Source of the DNA: an uncultured Eubacterium sp.
GTDB lineage: Bacteria; Bacillota; Clostridia; Lachnospirales; Lachnospiraceae
Assembly: GCA_910584065.1 (NCBI GenBank)
Contig: CAJTZN010000001.1
Span: forward strand, 1 to 64,000
Direction: 5' to 3'
DNA: 64,000 nt
A program made the position numbers and the translations under genes. This document shows, piece after piece, positions 38,983 through 48,619 of this stretch; position 1 is the stretch's first letter, and every line of letters starts with the position of its first letter. The notes beneath the pieces are model-generated. The model was not told the origin of the DNA. It saw only the letters and a program-made list of their open reading frames with translations, and did no database searches.

Positions 38983-41900
38983 ATGTCAAAGTTGATGAAG
39001 AAAAAAGGCTTGAGGACATTCCTTGTGATCGTAGTGATCATCGCGGCTATAGCGCTGTTTTTCACTCTCAAGGGTTCCTCGATCACCGACAACTCAGACA
39101 AATATGAAGGCGTGGATCTGGAAGCGTCGAGCGGGGAATACGGCCGTACGGATACCTATTCCATTTACGCGGACGCGCACGGGGATTCCATACCAGAGGG
39201 TGCCGGTAACACGTATGATCTGGATGTGTTCAGCTATACAGACAGCAGCAACGTGTCCAAGAGAAACGGCATAGGGCCGGACAGTGACAAGGCTGATGCG
39301 CTGCAGATTCCGGAAGAAGGGTATGCAGAGTTTGAAGTGGATGTCAAACAGGCTGGATACTACAACATGCTTGTGGAATATTATCCGACGACCGACGATG
39401 ACGACCGCGGGATTTCGATCGAGACGAAAGTTGAGATCAATGGAACGGTGCCATTCAACGGCGCGGACGCGATAGCATTCCAGCGTGTGTACACGGATGC
39501 AGCAGAGCCGACGAAAGATAATCAGGGAAATGAGATCCGGGCAGCACAGATCGAAGATCCGAATAGAAGCTGGATGACCGCGTATTTTGAAGATGCGACG
39601 GGATATGAGGTGGAGCCGTATCGTTTTTATCTGGAAAAGGGTAAGAATAAGATCCGCCTGACCGGAGTAAATGAAAAGTTCGTCATCCGCAAACTTACAG
39701 TTGGTAATAAGGAAAAGACACCTGCCTATGCGGATTACGCACAGGCCAATACGGGTAAGACAAACGGTGTTTCGGATTATCTGGAAAAGATTCAGGGTGA
39801 GACGGCAGTCAGACGTTCGGCACCGTCCCTGTACGCGACGTACGACCGCGGATCCGGCGACACCGAGTACGCGAACAAGGAGAGCGGAGAGGTCACGATC
39901 GGCAACACCGATAAGCAGGTGCTCAACATGACCGGCGGTACCCAGTGGAAAGTGGCCAATGACTGGCTGGAATGGGAGATGGAAGTTCCCGAAGAAGGCG
40001 ATTATGTGATCGGCATCAAAGGCCGTCAGGGGTATAATCGTGGGTACATAGCAAACCGTTCCCTTTACATCGACGGAAAGATTCCATTTGAAGAAGTGTC
40101 GCAGATCCGTTTCACGTATAACAATCTGTGGGAAATGGTATGCCTCCAGGATGAGAACGGCGAGGCCTACAAATTCCATCTGACAAAAGGAAAACATGTG
40201 ATCCGGCTGAAAAATACGCTGGGCGATCTCGGAGCGTATCTGTCACAGCTTTCCGACAGCGTGTTCAATATGAATAAAATGTACCGGACGATCCTGGTGC
40301 TGACAGGAACGGAGCCGGATGCGTACCGTGACTACCAGATTGAAAAGGTTTATCCGGAAGTCATCGAGGCGATGAAGATCGAATCCAAGAGGCTTTATAA
40401 ACTGGTAGATGATGTGACGGCTTACGCCGGTGAGAAGAGCGGGGAGATTTCCGTGGCACAGACGCTGGCGGCACAGATGGAAAAATTTGTGGAGCGTCCG
40501 GATAAGATTCCGGCCACGTTAAAGAACTTCAAGGAAAATATCAGTTCCCTCGGAACATCGATCAACAACCTGAGCGCGGCGTCGATGGATATTGATTACA
40601 TAGCGATCGCGAGCAGCAAAGATAAACTGCCGGAAGTGTCGGAAAACGGATTTGACAAAATGGTACATGAATGTATCCTGTTCGTAAATTCATTCCGCAG
40701 CGATTCCTCCGCACTCGGTAACGTATACGATTCGAAAGATAAAGATGTGATTGATGTATGGATCACGGCAGGACGTGACCAGAGTACGATTTTGAAAAAT
40801 ATGGTGGACCAGTTGTTTACTCCGGAAACGGGTATCAAAGTCAACGTTAAACTGATCGACGCGGCGAACACGGCGACTTCGACCGGTGTCAACGCGATGC
40901 TCCCGGCCGTTATCTCCGGTTTTGGTCCGGACGTGGCGCTCTGTATCGCACAGACCGAGCCGGTCAACTACGCGCTTCGTAACGCGGTCGTAGACCTGAA
41001 CGAGTTCCCGGAACTGAATGATGTATTATCGGAATATTATGAGAGTTCTTATGTGTCTTATAAATTTAACGGCGGTCTTTACGCTTTGCCGGAAACGCAG
41101 AACTACAACGTGATGTTCTATCGTACGGACATTATGGGCGATCTCGGCATCGACGTGGAAAAGGATGTCAATACGTGGGATGACGTGCTGAAGATCCTGC
41201 CGGTGCTGCAAAAGAGCAGTATGACGTTTGCCGTGCCGAGTGTAGAGCGTAAGATCGGTAATACGACGAACCCTGACCTCGCGAACTACTATGCGCAGCT
41301 TTACCAGCGGGGCGGTACGCTTTATGACGAAGAGGCGATGTGTACGAAGATCGATACGCCGGAGGCGATCGAGGCCTTTGAATTCTATACAAAACTGTTT
41401 ACGAACTACAAACTGGAAAAACAGTATGACTTTGTAAACCGCTTCCGAAGCGGCGAGATGCCGATCGGTGTAGCCGATTACAACAACTTCAATACGCTGG
41501 CCGTTTTCGCGCCGGAGATCAAAGGTCTCTGGAACTTTGCGATGATGCCTGGCGTGGAGCAGGAAGACGGAACGATCAACCGTGCGGTTCAGTCATGGGG
41601 TACATGTTCGATGATGCTTCGCGGCGCCGAGGACAGAGGAAAGAAAGAGATCAGCTGGGAATTCCTCAAATGGTGGGCAAGTGCAGAGACACAGGCCAAT
41701 TTTGCCAGCGAGCTCGAGGCTGTCATGGGTGCGTCGGCACGTTACGCGACAGCAAACAAAAAGACGTTTGACACGTTGTCATGGAGCAGCAAGGAGTCGG
41801 ATGCCCTGAAAGAGCAGTGGGAACACGCCTTTGGACTTCCGGAAGTGGCCGGCGGATATTATACATCCCGCCACATCACGAACGCGATCCGTAAGGTCAT

Positions 41901-42015
41901 GAATAACAACGAAGACCCGAGAGAGACTCTTCTTGATTACGTTATAACCATCAACGATGAAATTACCAATAAGCGGGGAGAGTTTGGACTTCCAACCCTG
42001 CCGAAAAAAAATTAG
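38983..42015 (+). CDS. Large membrane-anchored solute-binding protein with N-terminal carbohydrate-binding-like modules
   Basis: A 1010-residue protein. An N-terminal membrane anchor (residues about 11-29, TFLVIVVIIAAIALFF) has no lipobox. Two beta-sandwich modules of galactose-binding type follow, residues about 60-245 (EEGYAEFEVDVKQAGYYNMLVEYYP) and 265-430 (WLEWEMEVPEEGDYVIGIKGR), which share the same pattern. A helical segment spans about 440-585. From about 588 a type 1 extracellular solute-binding domain runs to the end (VIDVWITAGRDQ, YALPETQNYNVMFYRTD). This is far longer than usual binding proteins (400-550). AAGGAG lies 13 bases before ATG 38983, a long spacing, so the start is uncertain. 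It heads the transporter operon. Confidence 0.8.
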   Translation: MSKLMKKKGLRTFLVIVVIIAAIALFFTLKGSSITDNSDKYEGVDLEASSGEYGRTDTYSIYADAHGDSIPEGAGNTYDLDVFSYTDSSNVSKRNGIGPDSDKADALQIPEEGYAEFEVDVKQAGYYNMLVEYYPTTDDDDRGISIETKVEINGTVPFNGADAIAFQRVYTDAAEPTKDNQGNEIRAAQIEDPNRSWMTAYFEDATGYEVEPYRFYLEKGKNKIRLTGVNEKFVIRKLTVGNKEKTPAYADYAQANTGKTNGVSDYLEKIQGETAVRRSAPSLYATYDRGSGDTEYANKESGEVTIGNTDKQVLNMTGGTQWKVANDWLEWEMEVPEEGDYVIGIKGRQGYNRGYIANRSLYIDGKIPFEEVSQIRFTYNNLWEMVCLQDENGEAYKFHLTKGKHVIRLKNTLGDLGAYLSQLSDSVFNMNKMYRTILVLTGTEPDAYRDYQIEKVYPEVIEAMKIESKRLYKLVDDVTAYAGEKSGEISVAQTLAAQMEKFVERPDKIPATLKNFKENISSLGTSINNLSAASMDIDYIAIASSKDKLPEVSENGFDKMVHECILFVNSFRSDSSALGNVYDSKDKDVIDVWITAGRDQSTILKNMVDQLFTPETGIKVNVKLIDAANTATSTGVNAMLPAVISGFGPDVALCIAQTEPVNYALRNAVVDLNEFPELNDVLSEYYESSYVSYKFNGGLYALPETQNYNVMFYRTDIMGDLGIDVEKDVNTWDDVLKILPVLQKSSMTFAVPSVERKIGNTTNPDLANYYAQLYQRGGTLYDEEAMCTKIDTPEAIEAFEFYTKLFTNYKLEKQYDFVNRFRSGEMPIGVADYNNFNTLAVFAPEIKGLWNFAMMPGVEQEDGTINRAVQSWGTCSMMLRGAEDRGKKEISWEFLKWWASAETQANFASELEAVMGASARYATANKKTFDTLSWSSKESDALKEQWEHAFGLPEVAGGYYTSRHITNAIRKVMNNNEDPRETLLDYVITINDEITNKRGEFGLPTLPKKN

Positions 42016-42032
42016 AGAGAGGAGAGTAATGT

Positions 42033-42968
42033 ATGAAGTTTCTGGTAAAGTATACACAGATTAAGAAACGGAATATGAAGATTGCATGGAAAAAGGCAAA
42101 AATGTCGAAAACCTGCTATCTGTTTCTACTGCCATATGCGATCGTGTTTACCGCGTTCTATATTTTGCCGGTGTGTATGTCGATCTTTTACAGTTTTACA
42201 TACTACAACGTGCTGGAACCGGCGCGGTTTACCGGCGTGGATAACTATATAGATCTGTTTCTTTCCGATGACGTGTTCCTCATCGCCATCAAGAACACAT
42301 TCCTTCTGGCGGCGATCACGGGTCCGCTCGGATATATCATGTCCTTTATCTTCGCGTGGTTTATCAACGAACTGCCGAGATATATCCGTGCCTTTGCCGT
42401 GTGCGTGTTCTACGCGCCTACGATTTCCGGCCAGGCATACATGGTATGGTCGATCTTATTCAGTGGAGACGCGTACGGATATGTCAACGCGTTCCTCATC
42501 AAATTTGGATTTATCAGTGAGCCGGTCCTATGGCTCACCGATGTAAAGTACATGATGAACGTCGTGATCATCATCGTACTCTGGATGAGTCTCGGTACCG
42601 GATTCCTTTCCTTCGTGGCAGGTCTGCAGGGTATCGACGCCTCCCAGTTTGAAGCCGGTTATGTGGACGGCGTCAAAAACCGCTGGCAGGAATTGTGGTA
42701 CATCACCCTGCCAAACATGAAGCCGATGCTCCTGTTCGGTGCAGTCATGGCGATCACGCAGTCATTCGGTGTCGCGGACGTCACGATGGCACTGTGTGGA
42801 TTCCCGAGTACCGACTATGCGGCGCGAACTGTTGTTACCCATCTGATCGACTACGGTACGACGCGATTTGAGATGGGTTACGCCTCAGCGATAGCGACGG
42901 TCCTGTTTGTCGTCATGATCGTTTGTAACAAAGCGATACAGGCATTGCTGAGCAAAGTTGGAACTTGA
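42033..42968 (+). CDS. Carbohydrate ABC transporter permease 1 (MalF/UgpA-type)
   Basis: A 311-residue permease with six predicted membrane spans. The cytoplasmic EAA loop that contacts the ATPase reads EAGYVDGVKNRWQELWYITLPNMKP. AGGAGAGTAATGT precedes the ATG. It pairs with the next permease, and the adjacent 1010-residue binding protein is the likely receptor. Confidence 0.93.
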   Translation: MKFLVKYTQIKKRNMKIAWKKAKMSKTCYLFLLPYAIVFTAFYILPVCMSIFYSFTYYNVLEPARFTGVDNYIDLFLSDDVFLIAIKNTFLLAAITGPLGYIMSFIFAWFINELPRYIRAFAVCVFYAPTISGQAYMVWSILFSGDAYGYVNAFLIKFGFISEPVLWLTDVKYMMNVVIIIVLWMSLGTGFLSFVAGLQGIDASQFEAGYVDGVKNRWQELWYITLPNMKPMLLFGAVMAITQSFGVADVTMALCGFPSTDYAARTVVTHLIDYGTTRFEMGYASAIATVLFVVMIVCNKAIQALLSKVGT

Positions 42969-42985
42969 GAGGAGGTATAACGGCG

Positions 42986-43849
42986 ATGAAATTGATCAAG
43001 CTGAAAAGAAGAAAACCGAATCGTTCCCGCGGTGGAGATTTGGGGATTTACATTATGTTGATCTTGTTTGGTTTATTCTTTGTTATGCCTTTGGTATATG
43101 CAATCAGCAGTGCGTTTAAACCGTTGGATGAGATTTATCTCTATCCGCCAAGATTTTTCGTAAAAAACCCGACATTCAATAACTTTCAGGATTTGCTTGT
43201 CGTAATGTCGAGTTCGTATGTGCCATTTACCCGTTACGTATTTAATACGGTACTGACCACACTCGTCGGTACGCTCGGGCATCTTTTGATCGGATCGATG
43301 GCGGCGTACGTACTTGCCAAATACAGTTTTCCGGGCGGCAAGGGTTTTTTCAACCTCTGCCAGTCAGCCCTGATGTTTAACGTATACGTACTTCAGATTC
43401 CGACCTATCTGATCATGTCACAGCTCGGATGGGTGGATACTTACCTGGCACTGATCGTGCCGGCATTCGCGCTCCCGATGGGACTCTTCCTCATGAAGCA
43501 GTTTATGGAGCAGATTCCGGACGCACTCATCGAGGCGGCGAAGATCGACGGCGCGAGAGAAGGACGTATTTATCTGCAGATCGTCATGCCAAACGTAAAA
43601 CCGGCGTGGCTGACCGTGACGATCTTCTCTGTACAGAACCTCTGGAACCAGAAAGGACAGGTGTACATCTACTCGGAAGAATATAAGATGCTGCCGTACG
43701 CGCTGCAGCAGATCATGTCCGGTGGTGTGGCCCGTGCCGGCGTCGGTTCGGCGGCTACGATGGTCGTTATGATGGTGCCGATCATCATATTCATTCTGGC
43801 ACAGAGTAACATTTTGGAAACAATGGCTAGTTCGGGTATTAAAGACTGA
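42986..43849 (+). CDS. Carbohydrate ABC transporter permease 2 (MalG/UgpE-type)
   Basis: A 287-residue permease with six predicted spans; the EAA loop reads EAAKIDGAREGRIYLQIVMPNVKP. GAGGAGGT lies about nine bases before ATG 42986; the earlier ATG at 42965 overlaps the previous gene and has no ribosome binding site. No ATPase is encoded in the operon, so a shared MsmK-like ATPase elsewhere in the genome is expected. Confidence 0.93.
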   Translation: MKLIKLKRRKPNRSRGGDLGIYIMLILFGLFFVMPLVYAISSAFKPLDEIYLYPPRFFVKNPTFNNFQDLLVVMSSSYVPFTRYVFNTVLTTLVGTLGHLLIGSMAAYVLAKYSFPGGKGFFNLCQSALMFNVYVLQIPTYLIMSQLGWVDTYLALIVPAFALPMGLFLMKQFMEQIPDALIEAAKIDGAREGRIYLQIVMPNVKPAWLTVTIFSVQNLWNQKGQVYIYSEEYKMLPYALQQIMSGGVARAGVGSAATMVVMMVPIIIFILAQSNILETMASSGIKD

Positions 43850-43865
43850 TAAAGGAGGATGAAAC

Positions 43866-45356
43866 ATGAGAGTATGTAAAAAAATAGCATCTGTGTTTGC
43901 TCTGGTACTTGCCGCATCCGTCCTTTTGTGCAGTACCGGCGCCGAAGCGACGAGTTCGGATGGCAACCATTATACATACATCTACGACTGCTGGGGCTAC
44001 GACAGGGAATCGCCGGATGCCTACTCCGTAACCCGTACGATCACCGGTTCGGATTTCGCGTGTGGAAACTTCGTGGACCCGGAGGGGCTGTATGTGATCG
44101 GAAATGACATGTATGTGGCGGATACCGGAAACAGCAGGATCGTACAGCTCAGGTATGAGAACGATGTGTTCACCCAGGTGAAGGAGATCAAAGAATTTGA
44201 GAACAACGGCCAGCCCGATGCGTTGGCGCAGCCGCAGGACGTCTTTGTGGACGAGGAGGGGAATACTTATATTGCCGATACCGGAAATAAAAGGATCGTG
44301 CATCTGGATCCGGACGGAAAACTCGTCAAGGTGATCACAAGGCCGGAAGACGAGACGGTTGACCAGTCCACGGATTTCCTTCCGCAGAAACTTGTGGTTG
44401 ACAGCTCCAAGCGTATTTTTACACAGGTACAGAACGTAAACAAGGGATTTATGGAATTTGCAAGCGACGGAAGTTTTACGGGATTTGTCGGAGCGAGCAA
44501 GGTAACATATAACTTTCTGGAGTATCTGTGGAAGATGATCGCCACAAAGGAGCAGAGAGCGCAGATGGATCTGTTCGTGCCGACGGAGTACAGCAACCTC
44601 TGCCTCGATTCCGAGGGATTCATTTACGCCACGATCGGCGTGATTGGCGAGGACAAGGATCCGCTGCTGGCGCAGCCGATCCGTAAGCTGAACGCGAAAG
44701 GAACAGACATCCTCGTGCGCAACGGCTATTATGAGCCGGCCGGGGATCTGTGGTGGGTCGGCCGCGGCGAGATGAGCGGTCCTTCCAAATTTGTAGATAT
44801 TGCCTGTCTGGACAACGACGTATACTACGGCCTGGATAACACGAGAGGGCGTATCTTCTCCTATGATTTCCAGGGGAACATGCTGTATGCGTTCGGCGGA
44901 CACGGCTATAAGGCGGGATATTTCATCAATCCGGTGGCGATCGAGGATCTCGGGGATACACTTGTTGTACTGGACGCGAATCTCGGTTCGATCACGCAGT
45001 TTACGCTGACAGAGTACGGAACGTATATCAACGAGGGACTCAGCCAGTATAAGCACGGGGATTATGATGCTTCCGCAGCGACGTGGCAGAAGGTCATGAG
45101 ATTAAATGGTAACTATGATCAGGCATATATCGGTATTGGCCGTGCCTATCTGAGACAGGAAAAATATACGGAAGCGATGGAATATTTCAAACTGAAACTG
45201 GATTCTACGAACTATTCGAAGGCATATAAGCTATACCGGAAAGAATGGTTTGAGGATAATATTGGGATCATCATTGCCGTTATTGTCATTCTGATCCTCT
45301 TTGGCTATGGCTACGGATTTGTCAAGAAAGCTAGGAAGGAGGTAGAGAAAGGATGA
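43866..45356 (+). CDS. Secreted NHL/beta-propeller protein with TPRs and C-terminal membrane anchor
   Basis: A 496-residue protein with a signal peptide (MRVCKKIASVFALVLAASVLLCS). An NHL-type six-bladed propeller (about 35-385) shows repeated blades such as DPEGLYVIGNDMYVADTGNSRIV, QPQDVFVDEEGNTYIADTGNKRIV and NPVAIEDLGDTLVVLDAN. Two tetratricopeptide repeats (about 393-465) and a membrane helix (about 468-488, IIIAVIVILILFGYG) complete it. It is probably displayed outside and anchored at its end. It sits between the two transporter halves, so it may scaffold the uptake complex (inference). Its stop overlaps the next start by four bases. Confidence 0.82.
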   Translation: MRVCKKIASVFALVLAASVLLCSTGAEATSSDGNHYTYIYDCWGYDRESPDAYSVTRTITGSDFACGNFVDPEGLYVIGNDMYVADTGNSRIVQLRYENDVFTQVKEIKEFENNGQPDALAQPQDVFVDEEGNTYIADTGNKRIVHLDPDGKLVKVITRPEDETVDQSTDFLPQKLVVDSSKRIFTQVQNVNKGFMEFASDGSFTGFVGASKVTYNFLEYLWKMIATKEQRAQMDLFVPTEYSNLCLDSEGFIYATIGVIGEDKDPLLAQPIRKLNAKGTDILVRNGYYEPAGDLWWVGRGEMSGPSKFVDIACLDNDVYYGLDNTRGRIFSYDFQGNMLYAFGGHGYKAGYFINPVAIEDLGDTLVVLDANLGSITQFTLTEYGTYINEGLSQYKHGDYDASAATWQKVMRLNGNYDQAYIGIGRAYLRQEKYTEAMEYFKLKLDSTNYSKAYKLYRKEWFEDNIGIIIAVIVILILFGYGYGFVKKARKEVEKG

Positions 45357-46018
45357 GTATAAAGCAACGGATTCTCAACAAAGAGGGCTGGGCTGCGTAT
45401 CGGAAGTCACTGCGTTTTTCGCTTCACTGTATTGTTCGTCCGTTTGACGGCTTCTGGGATCTGACGCATGAAAAGAGAGGATCTTTGGCGGCAGCCAATA
45501 CGCTTGTGGTCCTCGTACTCCTGACGATACTGATCCGGTTAGGAGGGACCAGTTTTGTATTTCTTCCGGTCCGCTGGAACGATGTAAACCTGCTGATGCA
45601 GATCCTGTCGTTTTTGGTTCCTTTCATTGTATATTGTGTGGCAAACTGGTGTCTTACGACGTTGTTTGACGGAAAAGGCACACTGAAGGATATTTATATG
45701 GGGACGGCTTACGCGATGACCCCGTATGTCCTGATCCAGCTGCCGCTCGTAGTATTAAGTAACTTTGTAACAGAAGAAGAGGGCGCGTTTTATTTATACT
45801 TCGGCTATTTTTCATTTGTATGGTGCGGATTCCTGATCGTTGCCTCCGTCATGATGATTCATGACTTCCTTCTGGGGAAAGCATTTCTCTCGCTTGTTTT
45901 TTCCGGCGTGGGCATGCTGGTGATCGTGTTCCTGCTCGTTCTCTTCTTCAGTCTGATCAGTGACGGTTTTGCATATTTCTATTCGCTGTATAAAGAAATC
46001 GTCTACCGATTCTATTAA
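45353..46018 (+). CDS. YIP1-domain integral membrane protein
   Basis: A 221-residue membrane protein with five predicted spans. The pattern RPFDGFWDLTHEKRGSLAAAN followed by WCLTTLFDGKGTLKDIYMGTAYAMTPYVLIQLPL is that of bacterial YIP1-domain proteins. The role is unknown. It is translated in overlap (ATGA) with the NHL protein and directly followed by the DUF5696 lipoprotein. The trio of NHL protein, YIP1 protein and DUF5696 lipoprotein within a sugar-transport operon looks like a conserved accessory set, as I recall from Paenibacillus-type operons. Confidence 0.8.
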   Translation: MSIKQRILNKEGWAAYRKSLRFSLHCIVRPFDGFWDLTHEKRGSLAAANTLVVLVLLTILIRLGGTSFVFLPVRWNDVNLLMQILSFLVPFIVYCVANWCLTTLFDGKGTLKDIYMGTAYAMTPYVLIQLPLVVLSNFVTEEEGAFYLYFGYFSFVWCGFLIVASVMMIHDFLLGKAFLSLVFSGVGMLVIVFLLVLFFSLISDGFAYFYSLYKEIVYRFY

Positions 46019-46042
46019 ATGGGAAGGAGGGTGATGTTCAGA

Positions 46043-48619
46043 ATGAAAAAGAAATGGTACTTACTTTTAGCCGCTGCCGTGACATCCTTTGCATTGGTAG
46101 GATGCGGAAATTCCTCGTCCGGATACAAGGAACTTACTTCCTATACGAACGCGGACAGTCAGACGGTGACGATCCAGAACAACAATCTTGAACTGACCGT
46201 GGATAAAGATACTTCCGCGTTTGTGCTGAAAGATAAGGTTAAGAACAAGGTGTATACGTCGAATCCTTCACACGAGGATGTCGAGAAGTACGCGAGAGCG
46301 ACGGGCCAGCTCAAAGATATACTGAGTTCGACGATGATCCTGACCTATTCGAACAGTACGGATACACAAAAAGAGATCAATAACTACAGCGAGTCGATCG
46401 TGGACGGAAATTATGCCATTGAGAAAGTGAGCGATGAGCAGGTCGATGTTCATTATACGATCGGTGACATAGAAAAGCTGTTTGTCTGTCCGCTCGTGAT
46501 CAAGGAGTCCAGGATGGACCAGTTGTTAGAAAAGATGTCTGAATCCGACCAGAAAGCGATCAAGCGTAATTATGTCTATTATAAGTACGAGGAACTCGAG
46601 GAGTCGGACGATGATATGGAGCTCCAGCTGGCGCTCGATAAATTCCCGGATCTGAAAGATGAGCCAGTCTACTACCTGACAGAAAAGATCACGGAATCGA
46701 AAGCTAAAAATCTGGAACGCCTGTTTGCGAAGGTAGGGTATACTGTGGAAGACCGGAACAAGGACAGCGAGCCGTACAATGTTTCCCGAAACAGCGGCAA
46801 GCCGATCTTTGACATTACGATCCAGTACATACTGGATGGATCTGACCTCGTCGTAAAGGTTCCGATGGATCAGATTGAGTACAATCCGGACTATCCGATC
46901 GTGGAGCTCTCCATCCTTCCTTATATGGGAGCTGCAAACGGGGATGAAAAAGGATTTGTTCTCGTACCGGACGGTACAGGGGGGATCATTAACTTCAATA
47001 ATGGGAAAACCGGCCAGCAGACGTATCTGAGTGAGAGTTACGGATGGGATTACGGTATCAGCCGTAAAGTGGTGGTCGATGAGACGAAATCCAATTTCCC
47101 GCTGTTTGCGATCAGCAATGAGACGACAGGAAATTCCTTCCTCTGCATTTCGGAAGAGGGAAGTGCTTATTCCAGTGTGAAGGCGGATATCGCGGGCAAG
47201 GATAACGGCTATAACTATGGACGTTTTACATATAAAATGGTCCATGGTGAGGATATGGATATTTCAGCGAAATCGGATACGACCGTCCGCACTTATGAAT
47301 CGGGCCTTCCGAAAGAGAATCTGACGCAGAGGTATCTGTTTTCGGATCAGATGGATTACGTCGGTCTAGCCACGGATTACCGCCAGTATTTGATGGACCG
47401 CTATCCGGTACTGCAGAAGAAGGAAGATAAGACGGTTCCGATGGCGGTGGAGATGATCGGAGCGGTAGACAATACGGAGCACATACTCGGTTATCCGGTT
47501 ACACGTTCTCTGGCACTGACGACGTACACGGAGGCACAGGACATTTTGAAACAGCTCAAAGGAGCGGGTGTCGAAAGCCTGAGCGCCAAATATACCGGTT
47601 GGTTCAACACCGGTGTGAACCAGCAGTCGCCCGCGAAAGTGAGTCTCGTAGGCAGGCTCGGCGGCAAATCGGATCTGAAGAGCCTGACGGCCTATGCGTC
47701 CGGTACGGGCGGACTCGATCTGTACATGAATGGTAAGTTCATGTATGTGACAAAGGATAAAATGGGAGATGGGTTTGGCGTAAACCGCGACGCGGCGAAA
47801 TTTGTCAGCCGTGAGATCTGCGAACTGTACACGCTCGATCCCATCATTTACCAGACGAATAAAGATTATGAATTGTGTGAACTGTATTATCTTGTGAAGC
47901 CGTCGTATACGATCGCCAACATTGATAAGTTTTTGGATTCGATCTCCAGTTACGGGGCGCTCAATATCGGGTTTGAGGATGTCGGAAACTCACTGGCCGG
48001 TGATTACAATCCGAAAGACAGAGTTTCGAGGGAAGCTTCCATGAATATGCAGGTAGGGAAGCTGAAAGCCCTGAAAGAGAGCGGAAGCCTCGTGATGACG
48101 ACGAGCGGTAACCAGTACGCAGTTCCGTATTCGGATTATGTGACAGATGTCAACATTGATCCGAAGGCGGTAAATATCATTGATGAATCGGTTCCGTTTT
48201 ACGCGATCGCCCTTCACGGACTTGTCAATTTCTCGGGCAGTGCGATCAATCTTTCCGAAGACGAGACGGATATGATACTGAAATCCGCGGAGACGGGCGC
48301 TGGTCTGTACTATACGTTTATGAGCGCTCCGACGAGTGTGCTTCAGGATACGGATTATACACAGTATTACGCCTGCAGTTTTATGGACTGGAAAGATTCG
48401 GCGATCGGACTTTACAATCGTTTCAATACAGAACTCGGGGATGTATACAGCCAGTTCATTTCCTCGCATGAGAAACTGGCAAATGGTGTTTATAAGACGA
48501 CTTATGAAAGCGGAAAGGTGGTACTCGTCAATTATAATTACGCGGACTATGATTATAATGGTACGACTGTTCCGAAGAGAGAGTTTGTCACATTGAAACA
48601 GGAGGTGGACAATAAATGA
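46043..48619 (+). CDS. DUF5696-type lipoprotein
   Basis: An 858-residue lipoprotein: a signal peptide with lipobox LVGC (MKKKWYLLLAAAVTSFALVGCG), then a large extracellular region matching DUF5696 as I know it (VPDGTGGIINFNNGKTGQ, DQMDYVGLATDYRQYLM, and a TIM-barrel-like half with LKGAGVESLSAKYTGWFN). The second half resembles GH31/GH36-like barrels, but I cannot identify catalytic residues, so enzyme activity is only a possibility. Three starts are close together: 46019 contains the ribosome binding site, 46034 is three bases from it, and 46043 is twelve. The shortest was chosen. Confidence 0.78.
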   Translation: MKKKWYLLLAAAVTSFALVGCGNSSSGYKELTSYTNADSQTVTIQNNNLELTVDKDTSAFVLKDKVKNKVYTSNPSHEDVEKYARATGQLKDILSSTMILTYSNSTDTQKEINNYSESIVDGNYAIEKVSDEQVDVHYTIGDIEKLFVCPLVIKESRMDQLLEKMSESDQKAIKRNYVYYKYEELEESDDDMELQLALDKFPDLKDEPVYYLTEKITESKAKNLERLFAKVGYTVEDRNKDSEPYNVSRNSGKPIFDITIQYILDGSDLVVKVPMDQIEYNPDYPIVELSILPYMGAANGDEKGFVLVPDGTGGIINFNNGKTGQQTYLSESYGWDYGISRKVVVDETKSNFPLFAISNETTGNSFLCISEEGSAYSSVKADIAGKDNGYNYGRFTYKMVHGEDMDISAKSDTTVRTYESGLPKENLTQRYLFSDQMDYVGLATDYRQYLMDRYPVLQKKEDKTVPMAVEMIGAVDNTEHILGYPVTRSLALTTYTEAQDILKQLKGAGVESLSAKYTGWFNTGVNQQSPAKVSLVGRLGGKSDLKSLTAYASGTGGLDLYMNGKFMYVTKDKMGDGFGVNRDAAKFVSREICELYTLDPIIYQTNKDYELCELYYLVKPSYTIANIDKFLDSISSYGALNIGFEDVGNSLAGDYNPKDRVSREASMNMQVGKLKALKESGSLVMTTSGNQYAVPYSDYVTDVNIDPKAVNIIDESVPFYAIALHGLVNFSGSAINLSEDETDMILKSAETGAGLYYTFMSAPTSVLQDTDYTQYYACSFMDWKDSAIGLYNRFNTELGDVYSQFISSHEKLANGVYKTTYESGKVVLVNYNYADYDYNGTTVPKREFVTLKQEVDNK

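Noticed and set aside
39094..40197. 367-codon minus-strand open frame inside the large binding protein gene
   Set aside because: Antisense shadow of a coherent coding sequence; no start signal and no recognisable motif.
43839..45056. 405-codon minus-strand open frame opposite the NHL-TPR gene
   Set aside because: It mirrors a strongly supported gene with signal peptide and propeller repeats; its product has no domain pattern, is rich in shadow-type residues, and no ribosome binding site was seen.
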